Of a DNA stretch of 64,000 nt, positions 35,834-48,200 are shown one piece after another. The number at the start of each line of letters is the position of its first letter. The first letter of the stretch is position 1. The notes beneath the pieces are model-generated. The model was not told the origin of the DNA. It ran no database searches and worked only from the letters and a program-made list of their open reading frames with translations. The DNA lies in NCBI GenBank assembly GCA_900239685.1, contig OENT01000265.1, positions 82,938 through 146,937 on the forward strand, read 5' to 3'. The position numbers were made by a program, and so were the translations under genes. Source of the stretch: Rotaria macrura (Eukaryota; Rotifera; Eurotatoria; Philodinida; Philodinidae).

Positions 35834-38181
35834 GTTGTTTTTCTTTTGTTTCTTTTATGTACATTTATTATTCTTGTCTATCATTCTTTCGTCATCCCTC
35901 TATTCTCGTGTCCGTTCGGTCCTGTAGATCGAACATTGTTTGTGTGCGTGTGTGTTTATGTATGCGTATAGGTGTTATGACATTTATCGGTTTTTTTTTG
36001 TCTTTGCAGAATATAACTTTGCGCCTGTCTTTTTTTCGTCTTCTTTTGATTATCACATAGAACATTATTTGCACAGCAAATAATCTTGCTTGACAATACA
36101 AGAGAAAGGAAAGAAATGATTAAGTACAAAAAAAAACAAAAACCAAAAAACACAAACAAGTAATCAATGTACAATAACAAACAGCAAGTTTTTGAATGTG
36201 GTAAAATGAAGAAGACAGACGATTTCCTATAATAGAAAAATAGACATATGTTTATGAATGATTGATTTGCATTTAAAATTCTTTTCAAACTATTTATGAA
36301 TCCATTAAATTTACATAGAAATCATTCTGTCACTCGATTAAATCAATTGATTTACTCAAGCTACGGTTTGTCAATTGAACTCGTGATCAATCATATGATG
36401 TCTATCGGTGACAACTAGATGAAGAATGAAATCGTATAAATGCCGAACATCAGCAGTTTTCGAAGGACTCTAATATAGTATTGAAACATATTTCCCAACT
36501 TTATTTGTATAGTTTAAAACAAATGTGCATATGTGATCCTAATGAAATGTATTTTATGGGGTTTAATTGATTGAAAAAAAAATTGTAAAGCATTCCATTA
36601 AACATTGCTTTCAACGTAAACAAGGGTGGATTTTCATTCGAAAAAGATGTAAAGTACGTTTCTCAAAGCGATCACTGTGAATAGAAACGAGACGAAAAAC
36701 ATGGTAGTTTTTATCGGCATATCTTCTAGTGCATACATTTAACAGAAATATGACTGTTGATATCTATCTTAGCACTTAGGTTCACTTACTCTTCCGATTA
36801 GATTTTAACGAATTCATAATCTCAATAAGATACATAGAATTGATACACAATAGTAATTAAACCTTGCATAGATTATTCATACAATAAAATCGTTCGATAT
36901 ACATAAGAACGAACTTGAATATTTTATGCTGTTATTTAATATTTGAAGTACGTTATTCGAATAACATAGAAGAATAAATACATATGATCGAAGATGTAGG
37001 ATTTCTCTTCTTGAGACTACTTAAAACAATCTCAAAAGATGCTTTCGACAATAATTCTTCTTTACTTAGTCGTACTAGTTCTTTTCTTGTTCTTCTCGTG
37101 TTAGATAATACTCAAATATTGATACACATGCAGAGATTCATTTGGTACGTGTTTTTGTTTTCTCGAAAAACTGACAAGTGAAATTAGTTATTATGCTGGA
37201 AGTATTCAAACGAGAAAGAATATTTTCTACATCACTTATTTTCTTTTCGAACAAGGTAACCTACTTGATATGAATATAGAAAATCACATCCGCTTTTTTT
37301 AACTGAGATATGAAAACTAAATCAGCGTTGTTGTTTTTTTATTAATATCACCGGCGAGAATACCATCGATTATTCGGATGAAGCTAAAATGGAAAAACTA
37401 GATTACAAGCATGAACGAATTTTGATAATCTCACCTGTTCATAACTGTTCGATGTTGTTTGGCGACGTCGAATAGTTGCCATGGGTAATTGTTTCGTACG
37501 GTCGAATTTCAGCGGATAAAATCGATGATTATACGCTAGAAAGAAAAAGAATAGAGAGTAAATTTCATTTTTCGTCTCAAATTTATTTTTACATATATTT
37601 ATCAATCAAATGACCTATCATTTCGAATTGAAATATAAATCTTTTATGTTTGTGCTATATCAGTAAATTCATTTTTTTCTGAATACATATTAATTCAACT
37701 GGAAAAGCTTTTGAGGATACTATACGTATGTTGATGATGATCGAGCCTCCTCTATATGATAGTCAAATTTTGAATCACTGAACCATGACTCAACAATCAG
37801 TTCGATTCACATGACGCATTGCACAGTAGGTTTTTCGATGAGTGCACTTCAACATCAAAACAACGTACGAATCATTTTCAATGCAACTACGACACCTGTT
37901 TTGTTTAACGAATGTAGAAGGTGAGCATTATTTTCTACTTTGAAACTTATCGATAGGTTCTAATAAACATATTGATTACATCGAAAAATACACGCAAAAT
38001 AACTGCAGCTCTCTCGATTACATCATGTTTCTCTACATGAAGATGAAAAGACTATATATATATATATATCGAGTCTTTTGGACTATGATTACCGATAATT
38101 GCTTACAATACGATAGTTCTCAAATTTACTAGTACAAATCAAAAAATCTATTCATAAATCTAACATTTAAAATGAAACGTA
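35834..38181. other. Spacer between the two convergent zinc-finger paralogues
   Basis: About 2.3 kb. No full gene. One exon-like block is present on the minus strand at 37383-37541 (separate entry). A (TA)n run lies at 38053-38069. Confidence 0.5.
37362..37541 (-). pseudogene. Orphan exon-like fragment
   Basis: A stretch with a good acceptor (TTTCTAG) and donor (CAG|GTGAG) encodes about 34 residues, including NHRFYPLKFDR and PMATIRRRQ. It can be joined in frame to a short downstream segment, LHPNNRWYSRR, followed by a stop near 37350. I find no upstream exon, start codon or recognised family. It may be the remnant of a gene or one exon of a gene whose other parts I cannot see. Confidence 0.3.
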
Positions 38182-40724
38182 TCATTTTATAATCGTTTGA
38201 ATGAAACGATAACGATAAGTATAAATGACTAAAGGAAAGTATAGAAACAAAATATATTTGAAGAGCATTTTCTCCATAACTTACAATCATTCGTTTGATG
38301 ATACGAATTCGTTTTTAAATAATCATCATAATTTAAATACGATGTTTTTTCGTTGATATTTAAATTCAATGGGTGATGACAAGTATAATGTTCTTTAAGT
38401 GATTTAACATGAAGTATACATCGATTGCAATATTTAAATAATGATTCAATACGACGTTGTTGTTGTTTGTTATTATTACTATTTTCAATTCTATCAAAAT
38501 GAAGTATAACATGACGAAAAGCTGGTGTTGAATTAAGAATATTCGTATTTGATATTGCCGGTAATAATACTGATTGAAAACAATATGGACAAAAGAAATA
38601 TTGTGTTCCTTTATGTGCCTGTACAAACAATAAATAAACAGTAGTTACATTTCAAAAATAACATTGACCTAAGAAGAAGGTACTTGTCGAATATGGTATG
38701 CCATATCTTCATACATTGATGTTCGATAGTGGCATCGATCACATACATACGGCATATCAAGACCATCATGTAAATAATTCAAATGAGTAAATAAATCTAC
38801 TAAATTATGATGAATTTGTTGACAGATTCTACAACGAAATTCATTGGTTTCCATCATATGTTCTTGATCTTTGTGCATTAATGTTTGAAATGGTGTTGAA
38901 AATTCGTCGTGACACACTGAACATCGGCGATAGATCTTATCGAATGGACTTATATAATTAAGATCATCTTCGAAATGTGAGCATAGATGAGCTATAAATG
39001 ACATATTGTTTGTTGACTGTTCACCACATATAGAACATTCTAATATAGAAAACATAAAACTATGCTTCATTTTTTGAAAACAACGTAAATATTCAAAAAA
39101 TTCTTTTTTACACATAGGATATTAGTTTAAATGTTAGGTAATTGTGTCCAGTTTAAGATATATGTTAAGCATAGAGGTTTGTTTGAGAAGTAGTGATAGA
39201 CTTTTTAAAAATACGAAAAAATTATTTTTAATAGTTAATCGACAGATGTTTCTCTTTATTCAATAAGTTCGTCTTTTAAACATATGACGAACTGTTGTGT
39301 ATAGAGGAAATTCTTTCTTACAAGATATAATATCGGAATATATCAAATATCTAAGATAATCAAGGTTGTTATGTCTTGATTCTTAACAAAAGCAATCTTC
39401 ATCAAGTTTTTGAATTGAAAACATTTTTATATTCTTTAGATGAAATGAAAATTTGATTGTTAACTAGTAGCCTACAATTTTGATGAATCATCTAATATCT
39501 CACGATAATGAATGATAGAGCAATAACAATTTGACCGATGAATTAATCTTAGGTAGAAATATTGATTCGTACAACATCGACAGTGAATATTTCACATGAC
39601 TTAATGAAAACTTCAATTTCATAGTAAAACAATCAGTAGAATTTTTAAGGACAAAAAAAACTATGATTCTAACTTAAAGATGTCGATGACAAGAAAATGT
39701 TCTATAATAGATCAAAAGTCAACTAATATCTCATTGAAAAGTTCTTTGAACATTCAATGAATAGAAAACAATAAACTAAACATACTTATACGAAAATCTC
39801 CATAATCATTTGAATTAATTGATTTACCGTTACGAGTACCATAGTAACGTTGCAACGTTGTAGCATACGTACGTTCAAGTTCGAATGAATCTGAATTGTT
39901 AGGATGATAGTGAATATCTATCGAAGATGATGAAGAAAATTTTGAACGCATGTGAGAATCTTTTTCAGGTTGTGGTCGAACAAAATGAGTTGTCGGTGGT
40001 AATCGACTATTTGTTGATGTTAAATGTCCACGATTACCGCGACCACGACCTTGAAAAGAGAAACCTTTTGTCTTAGCTGATAACTTATTTTTTAGTTCTA
40101 TGAAGAAAAATATATTCTACCTCGGCCAACACTACCGTTAACATGACTACTACGATTATATGGACGTCGATCGTGTTCTGGCAAATAATTCTCATCATCA
40201 TCATCATCGTCGTCGTCGTCGTCGGATTCACTTGGAACAAAATCTTCATCGGGATCTTGAAGAATTTCAATATCTTGTGTAGTTAATTTCTTTAATACTG
40301 ATGTACGTTTACGAACAGCGGGTAACGGAAGTGGAGCTGTTGGATCATACGCCTGAATAGAAACAAAAAGAAAATAAGAAAAATCATATAATTATGGGAT
40401 GCTTAAAAAAAAAGAAATTAAAAAATTTTCTACTTGTGTTGGATAATTTTGTAATTGAGTTGCAGTAAGCATTTCTTCTTCACATGTTAATTCTAATTCA
40501 GGTGTATCATCAAATAATTTTGTTGAAGATGTTAACCAATTACTATCGTCATTTAGCAATTGAACATTAGCATAGTTTGATTGTGTTGAATATGAGTGAT
40601 TTCGATGATTAGTACTATTTTCTGTCTGACAATGTTTTGCTTTTGCTCGATCAATAGTATGTTTAACAGCTGTTTGTGGTTTTCGACTGGATAATGAACC
40701 ATTTGTAATACGATGCTGGAACAT
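38182..40724 (-). CDS. POGZ/ZNF280-like zinc-finger protein, THAP-less paralogue
   Basis: Exons: 40724..40434, 40352..40121, 40049..39786, 39039..38684, 38618..38285 and 38228..38182, giving about 507 aa. If the last intron is retained, the frame ends instead at 38229. It is homologous to the plus-strand THAP gene across its whole length. The segment before the first intron (ELTCEEEMLTATQLQNYP) matches the end of THAP-gene exon 3 (NCLEEQLSDAQLAHCP). The TYATTLQRYYG...YGDFR block matches TYKRALSKYYG...YGDFR. The finger array (CSICGE, CSVCHDEF, CRICQQ, CDRCHYRTSMYEDM, FFCPYCF) matches finger by finger. Both THAP domains are absent. An acidic Asp run and a Gly/Arg patch (GRGRGNRG) replace the AT-hook region. 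An acceptor-like site just upstream of the ATG (near 40733) suggests a 5' UTR exon. Probably a nuclear DNA-binding protein. Confidence 0.7.
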
Positions 40725-42276
40725 TGAGGCTAAACAATGATGAAATTATTCATGTAATTTGATTAGCTTTCGAAATCATTCTTCGAAACAATTACCTATC
40801 TTTTTACGTTCGATATTTGCGCAAAACGCAAAACGTTATACCTTCTCTTGTAATGTGAAATCTCTTGTTTTGGAATATTAACGATTATCTTGCAACAAAA
40901 AAATTCAATCGATCAATTGGTTAAGCAGATATTAACATGAAATACAGACAAGAAGGATATGTACAAATGATAAATCTTTCGAATAGAGGTCTCGTTCCAG
41001 TAGTAATCTATTTCGAAAAGCCAAATGGTTAATAGATAGTTATTACGATTGGTTAGAAACATATGACAAGTAGAGGACGCACGTTACTTATTCTTAGACA
41101 AGTACAAGAAAATAAAATATGATTTTTTCGTCTACATCCATTTAACAAAAACTTGACTTTGAGAATGTTAGATAATCCATAGCTTTTACAAATATGATAC
41201 GTATCAACTATAATAGGAAATTGAATGATTAAAAGAATACATTCTTGCAGTACATAGTCGGGGGAAACAAGTATGGTCAATGAATATAGATATATAGTCC
41301 ATATTTCTTCTCGTTTTAATTTTAGAAAAAAATCGATTAGATGCTGACCCATTCATATCTATGAGTTCACTTCTCTCACACTACCATAAATCTAATACGA
41401 ATGACTTTGAAAGTTGTATAATATTCGCAATTAAGACATACTGATCACTAATGGATCATTAGATTTCAAGATTAGCTACAATAACAAGTTTCTCTTTTAT
41501 GAAATAAAATATCTTGAAATATAACAAGTTACTATATAGTGCACCAGAGTTTCATAACAACAGAAATGTTTCAATAGCCATTAACATTAACTATTCAAAA
41601 ACTTCCTATGTTAAGTTCTTTTCCTCGATCACTTGAGCTCTCGATTCGTTTACACTAATCACAGGAGTAAACATCAATATCATACAATAGTCAGCATGAT
41701 ATCTCATGAATGAATCAACACCTATAATGGTGATGGATTCATCTAGGGTCATGTCATACCAAACTTTGTGTCTCACACTTTCTGAATAAATCAGACAAAT
41801 TTGTCATTCACACATGGAGTACCTCAACAAAACTTGGAGCAAACTATTTTTGTACGTCTGTTACATTCATTTAAAAACATGATTACATAGAAGAAGGTCG
41901 AATGGAAGACGTATGTACCATATATTGATGTATGATTTCTTTCTTGTATTCTGGATTTGAATATTCTAGCTGTAAACAACTTGCTACTTCACTATATTGG
42001 TTCTAGTTTGAGTTTATACATGCATACTTCTCATAAGAAACTAATTATTTAATATTTGAAAAATCGTATAATTAAATTTTCTAGTACACATAACGATACT
42101 TACGAAGCCTCGTAAGATTTATCGACGAAAAGAAATAATAATAAACATATTGCATAAAATTTCTCTAACTATAATACTTTACATGAAAGCGCCTAATATT
42201 ACCGCTAGCAAGCAGAATTCTTATTGCAATCTTGAATACTTCTCTTATCGATCACGTGATATTTCTTCTAATCGGC
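40725..42276. other. Intergenic, no THAP remnant seen
   Basis: Region upstream of the THAP-less paralogue and of the plus-strand membrane protein. I looked for THAP-like exons on the minus strand and found none. The open frame at 41053-41352 shows no motif. Confidence 0.45.
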
Positions 42277-43257
42277 ATGAACATATCTCATGCATCAACT
42301 GTTAAATTCATCAATACGATGAATTTTAATAACACTAATGCAATGAATCCCATGATTCAATTCAATTTTTCTCCGACTATTCGACTAATTCGATATTTTC
42401 TACATATAATTATTCTTATACTATTTATTTCTATACTTACATTCATTAGTCATCAACGGTACCATTTCCGAATATTAATTCGCCCATATACACTATCATC
42501 TCGTTTGATTGTATCGATTGGTATCATTGGTCTTGTTCTTGATGACTTGTTAATTATAAATGGTGTAAAACATCGACAATGGTGTTCTATACACCAAGTA
42601 TTTCTTCATTTCTTGTTAATGCTGATCATTACAGGTCAACTATTACCAGATCTTCAAGAATGTACAAGTCAATATTATCATAAACATGATTCTAATAAAT
42701 GGAAATCTATTACAACAGTGGGTTTTATTATTCTACTTTGTATTCAATTATTTATCTCCATAAAATCATTGTGGCATGACACTAATAATAATGATGATTA
42801 TTATTTATCATACGTAGAATGGAATCCACCTGTATTATGTCGAAATTATATTCATCCTCAGTTGACTATTTTTATTTTCCATTTATTTGAATTAATATTT
42901 ACTATTCAATCGATTCGCATGCCAATTCTTCTCGATGATAGTAATTCAATGTTATTGACAAGTGTAGATATCAGCAAAAAGTTTTGTCGATTAAATAGTA
43001 TTCTTTTGCGTTTGTTCTATTTTACTGGTACATCTATACTTCATATGTTATTTTTACCAGGTGAATTTTCAGCTACTCTCTATAGTAGCATATTAGTTAT
43101 CGAATATACACTAAAATATTTAATTGATGTCCATCATTCGAATTCAAAATATGAAAGAAATATTGATAATACGAAAGGAATGATTAATACAGGATATTTA
43201 CGTTTGAAAAATGATGATCTTAGTGATGATTCACGTTTGCTCAATGATAATGACTGA
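42277..43257 (+). CDS. Multi-pass membrane protein of unknown family
   Basis: Single open frame, 326 aa from the first ATG; an upstream exon is possible because the frame stays open to about 42190 without another ATG. After a short Asn-rich N-terminus with possible N-glycosylation sites, six or seven hydrophobic helices follow. They lie around FLHIIILILFISILTFI, LIVSIGIIGLVLDDLLII, FLHFLLMLIITGQLL, VGFIILLCIQLFISI, LTIFIFHLFELIF, and the last pair around LRLFYFTGTSILHMLF and SSILVIEYTL. The C-terminus is acidic and Ser-rich, probably cytosolic. No GPCR hallmark (DRY, NPxxY) is evident, so I do not call it a receptor. It converges on the NK3 homeobox gene, with only 139 bp between the two stop codons. 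Confidence 0.65.
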   Translation: MNISHASTVKFINTMNFNNTNAMNPMIQFNFSPTIRLIRYFLHIIILILFISILTFISHQRYHFRILIRPYTLSSRLIVSIGIIGLVLDDLLIINGVKHRQWCSIHQVFLHFLLMLIITGQLLPDLQECTSQYYHKHDSNKWKSITTVGFIILLCIQLFISIKSLWHDTNNNDDYYLSYVEWNPPVLCRNYIHPQLTIFIFHLFELIFTIQSIRMPILLDDSNSMLLTSVDISKKFCRLNSILLRLFYFTGTSILHMLFLPGEFSATLYSSILVIEYTLKYLIDVHHSNSKYERNIDNTKGMINTGYLRLKNDDLSDDSRLLNDND

Positions 43258-43344
43258 TATACATTTACACACCATAAAGAAAAAAGAACAACACAAAAAT
43301 TGACAAACAAAACAACGATGTACACAGATAAATATGAATAGTTT

Positions 43345-43350
43345 TTTATT
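43345..43350 (-). terminator. AATAAA polyadenylation signal of NK3 homeobox gene
   Basis: TTTATT on the plus strand, that is AATAAA on the minus strand, about 47 nt past the homeobox gene's stop codon. Confidence 0.5.
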
Positions 43351-43396
43351 TGGTTTTCTTTTCTTTGTCGCTTGGATCATCGCCATCATCATCTTC

Positions 43397-45233
43397 TTAA
43401 AGATTGATTGACGGAATCATCAACGGTGGTTTATGATGCGTTAAACGTGACGATGACGATGATGATGAACTACCCGAAAATGCATGATTTTCATAGACGA
43501 GTACAGTTACGGGTGCATGACGTGTGTTTGTTGTCGTATTTACTTGACTAAGAAGTTGTTTTCGTTTTGCTTTATAACGTCGATTTTGAAACCTAAAAGA
43601 AACATAGTCCATAGTTGACTGTTAGAAATCACAAACGTATGTATATATATATATATATACATAATCATTCAATATGTTTTTTTTCTTTTAAATATAGTAT
43701 CAAGTTAAGAAAAATAAAACTATTTTCTCTCTTACCATATTTTAACTTGTTGTTCTTGAAGCTAAAATAAAATCACAAAAAAAAGAGCTTTAGTATAATT
43801 ATGATTGAATCTTCTATTTCCCTGATGCTATTAGTTGATTATTCATAAAAGATATTCGACGAGTAACCGTGCCTCACATAATTTTCAATGAAATTTTGAA
43901 ATTTCGATAAAAATTCTCCTTATTGCACAATGCTTTACGAATAGTATATTGATTCCACTGAGCTTAACACTATGACAAGAATTTGTTTCTATAATGTTTT
44001 TTGATTCAATGCTATCATTTCTCTTCGAGAAATATTGAAAATATCATGTTCAAAGTTTCAACTAGAAATTGTGCATAAAAAAGATATAGATCCTAACATG
44101 AATAGGTTATGATGACAATTTTCGTATGTCATGATTTATTCTCATTTTGAGATAAAGACATCGAATCTATTATTCGTACATACAATTTACATATAAACAA
44201 GACACACTTCTATCATCGTTGTATTGAAGAATATACGAAAATATTTTGAATTATTACAATAAATGATTCTCGTTAAGTTAAGTTTTTTCCAACTTGAAAA
44301 TCTCTTTTTTCTGATACTTTCAATATGAATATCGTCATGTTTGCTTGAAAAATGTCAGTCACACAAACATAGTATCTCCCCAAAAGTTTTCAATTGATAT
44401 GAAAAATAACTAGTAGTTATTCATTGTAAATTTATGAAATTTCAGATATCTTTGAGCTTTACCTCTCAATTGGACATCCTTTCTCTATAAACTCCAACAA
44501 AGCTTACGAGAAAGATAAAATCCTCAGATTAATCAATGGACTTGACTAAGAATGAGAATCTATAATTTTCTTATTTATGAATACTTCTTTACGAACGAGT
44601 ACATGAATGAATAGAACAAAAAATCTTTTGATAACTAATCGAATATATAATAGAATTCTTTCTTCTGTCAATTGTAACAAATAACTTACACTTAGTAGAC
44701 TAGCCAATTCAGCTCTTTCTGTACTTGATAGATATTTTTGTTGCGCAAATCTTCGTTCAAGTTCAATAACTTGTGCATGAGAAAAAGCTGCACGTGAGCG
44801 TCGTTTAGTTTTCTTTATTTGAACATTACTATGATTGCCACCTCCTATTGTAGTTGTTGTTGCCACTGATGATGTAAAATTTCGCATACTTAATAAGAAT
44901 GATTTGGCTGCTTCACTACTTGCANAATACTACTTCTCATTGTACTAATACTACTACTCGTCGTTGAACTATTTGAACAATCTCCATTTTCATCTATAGA
45001 AATAAATATATGACCATCGAATGAAAATCAACTATGTATCTACTGAACAAACCGGAGTGAATTTTTTCTTTACCAATAGATAAATCAGTTGCCTGTTGTT
45101 GTTGTTGTTGTTGTTGTTGCAGTTGCTGTTGAATTTGATCATAAATTTGAACAGCATCATGTATTGGTCGTTTTTTCTTAACAACGCAATCGCGTAAAAG
45201 TGATTCGACATCAAAAGGTTTTCCACCGATCAT
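43397..45233 (-). CDS. NKX3: NK3-class (bagpipe/NKX3-like) homeobox transcription factor
   Basis: Four exons: 45233..45074, 44993..44690, 43761..43736 (26 nt) and 43592..43397, giving about 228 aa. The homeodomain contains [20 protein letters not shown], then [26 protein letters not shown] and [12 protein letters not shown]. The [16 protein letters not shown] and RYK(A/T)KRKQ signatures point to the NK3 group (bagpipe), which in other animals patterns visceral muscle and skeleton. Two introns interrupt the homeobox, the second within the WFQNRR recognition-helix codons, leaving a 26-nt microexon. The N-terminus has a short FDVESLLRD motif like the N-terminal motif of NK proteins and a Gln run of about 9. 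An N at 44925 lies in exon 2. The frames on its two sides disagree by one base, so a base is probably missing in the assembly there. Intron 2 is 928 nt. Confidence 0.85.
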
Positions 45234-48200
45234 GTTTTTTTGTTTATCCTATTTTTCTTATCTATCAAAACACTTGATAGTTTTCACGTCTAGAAAAATA
45301 ACAAATACTTTGCGAGTCGAGTTCGATAAAAGAAAAGTGGTCATTTCACTGATTGTCTACATCATTTTTCTTTTGCATTTCTTTCTTTTTTGTATGATTA
45401 AATCACCAATCAGATTTATATGCGATGAAAAGAGACATGATTATTTTCTATTGGTTCATTGTTGTTCCTGTTTTTTTTTCTCTTCTTCTTTTTTAGCTTA
45501 GTATAATGAGAGAAATGATCATCTCAGCATGACATATAGTTTTAGTATGCATTTGGCGTGTGTGTCGATCGTCTGTAGCCATTCAGGAAATGAGCACAGA
45601 AAACAGAACAATCAAGTGCAATCTTCTTCGTTGCTGTTGAATAGACACAAAATAGACGATTAACAATGTTGAAGAGAAAAAAAAGACAGAAGAGACATGA
45701 CACGACATGAGGAGATAATTTCACTGGGTAACTATTTTCCTTCTAGACTAAGACAAAGTCGACACTGATCGATTCCAATCAAGAGAGTCTCTTGACAAAC
45801 AATCATTTTCATGTAATGTCAAGCATGTGCAGATGCATGTAAATTCTATGATTGTCTTTGTTATTCATTGAATGATGATGGTGTCATCTCTCATATGCTT
45901 CTACATCATATGCTTATTATTGTTTCTCTGTGATGATGAGGATCATTATCATTTCTCTTTAATCGATGATGTACACGAATCAAATTACCTAGCCTACTGT
46001 TAACTACTGTTTTATTATTTGTTGGTAGAAAGATGAAAGTCATTAATCTCAAAGTTTATATATTCTATATACAGAGAAAAAAGAAGCACAAATGGAATAA
46101 TCAATCATCGATCGATCGATTTCCTACAGTGAACAACAACAGTTTTTGTTTATAACACTTGCTCATAATCGTGTGCATGTTCTATATGAGCAAGTAGAAT
46201 GTCAGAGAGAAAGCGAGAGAAAAAGAAAAACGGATGCAAACGATCAATATCCTAAACTCAAATTAACAGACATAGAATGTATATATATATATATGTATGT
46301 ATATACATACATACACGCACATCCATATTGTCTACATTGATTCATTGCAAGAAGGACAATTCTCATGTTGATGATCATCGACCAGTCCATCATTATCGGT
46401 CGACATTAACTAAATAACTTGCAGCAAATTGCATGACATTTTCCAACCAATAAGATTAGAAAAGATAATCATTTGTTCTTTAAGTTAACTTTACCAAATG
46501 ATCATTAAAATTTGACACATAGGTTGAATGTTGATAAAAGTCAATTCAGATCGATCATATTTTATTTACTATGAAATAATTTTATTTACTATTGTTGAAA
46601 TCTGAAAAAATTTGAAAATGAATCAACAAATAATCTTATTTACGTACTATTCTACATTAGCATAAGACATATAATTATCGCTTTCATACCCAGATGTATG
46701 TGTATATACATGGTGTCTGTGAAAAAGTTGTCATGTATTTTTCTTTCAATTCCAGTATCGTCAATAATTAGTTGAGAGAGTAAGTTTTCTTTTTATACAA
46801 TTCGATGCTATACTGGTGGTTCGATTTCATCAAAATTATTTTATCAAACGATATGTAGAACGAGCATGCAATGTTTCTAATTGAAACTAATCGATTCAAC
46901 TTAATTACATCTAAGTATGTTCAATAAAATTGTCTGACGATAATACGATATGTTTCCTAAGAATTCACAATAATTTTGTTTCAGTGTTCCGCAATCGTTG
47001 ATTCATTCATCTGATAGTTTTGCTACGATAAGTAGGATATGTCGAGATGCGACGTGTCGGAATCACTGGCGGATCCAACAGTTCGGCTATCCGGCCATCG
47101 CCAACTCCCTCAGAATAGAAGTGATAGCGAAATTCTTAAAATTTTTTGGATAACAATATAGGTCGAAAAAAATCGGTGATCAAAGAAAAGCGAAAAAGTA
47201 TGATTTTGATCACTGGCAATGCGAATCACAAATGGATCATAGAAAAGCAATCATACATCTTTCGTGCCCAACTTTATTTTTGACTTTTCATTATCACCCA
47301 AAATGTTTGTTTTCTCTTCTCGAATTGTGAAACTGAAAAACTAATATCTTGCAATGGAGAGATCAACCAAAGAATGCCGAGGTTGATCGCTCGAACGCTG
47401 CTCGAAAATTATAATAGTCTAGAGTAAATAATACTGAGAAGCACAGAAGTAGGATGATTGGTTGTAAATTTTTTCCAAGATACTTCAAAATCAAATCAAT
47501 TTCAAATATTTTCTTAAAAAGACTTGATTTTCCAATCCATACTTATTTATATTCGACTATGTCTGCAGCACGACTAAATGGTTTAGCTATGATGTATTCT
47601 CTGAGAAAAAGGTATTCTCGGAAACTATAGTTCCCGACAACACCTTTTCTCATAGAGTATAATTCTAGAGAATTAGGTGTAAATGTTGATGCGTCGATCG
47701 ATGAATTTGCAAGATCTAATCATCGAGTAGTTTTTTCAGATTTTACTATTTAGATTTATTTCAAAAAATTATTTTTTGTTTGCATAATATTATAGGTGTA
47801 CTGCATAAAACCACAATGAAAAATTGAACGAAAAGAGTACTTTAATTAGTGAAGTTTCAAAAATATGATGCTGATCCTGATAATATAATTTGGAAAGTGT
47901 CACTTCCTCTAAAATATCCTGGATCCACCACTGGTAGGACGCAATTCCAAAAGATTCTAATGTATTTGCGTTGTGGTAGTGAAACTATTATTCATAGACA
48001 ACCAGATCAAGAACACTCAACCAAGTTAATCTCCTAATTAATTGATGTGAACCTTAGTCATAGGTATTTGACGGTACCATTGGACATAACTACGTATGTG
48101 ATGATTTATATGCATACTCTGATAATTATTGACAAACGAAAAAAGCAAAATGAAACGTAGCTAACCATATATCGATCAAATAAAGTATCATGAGTATTTT

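Noticed and set aside
41053-41352. 99-codon minus-strand open frame
   Set aside because: Tested as a possible THAP remnant upstream of the zinc-finger paralogue. The cysteines and Trp/AVPxxF pattern are absent.
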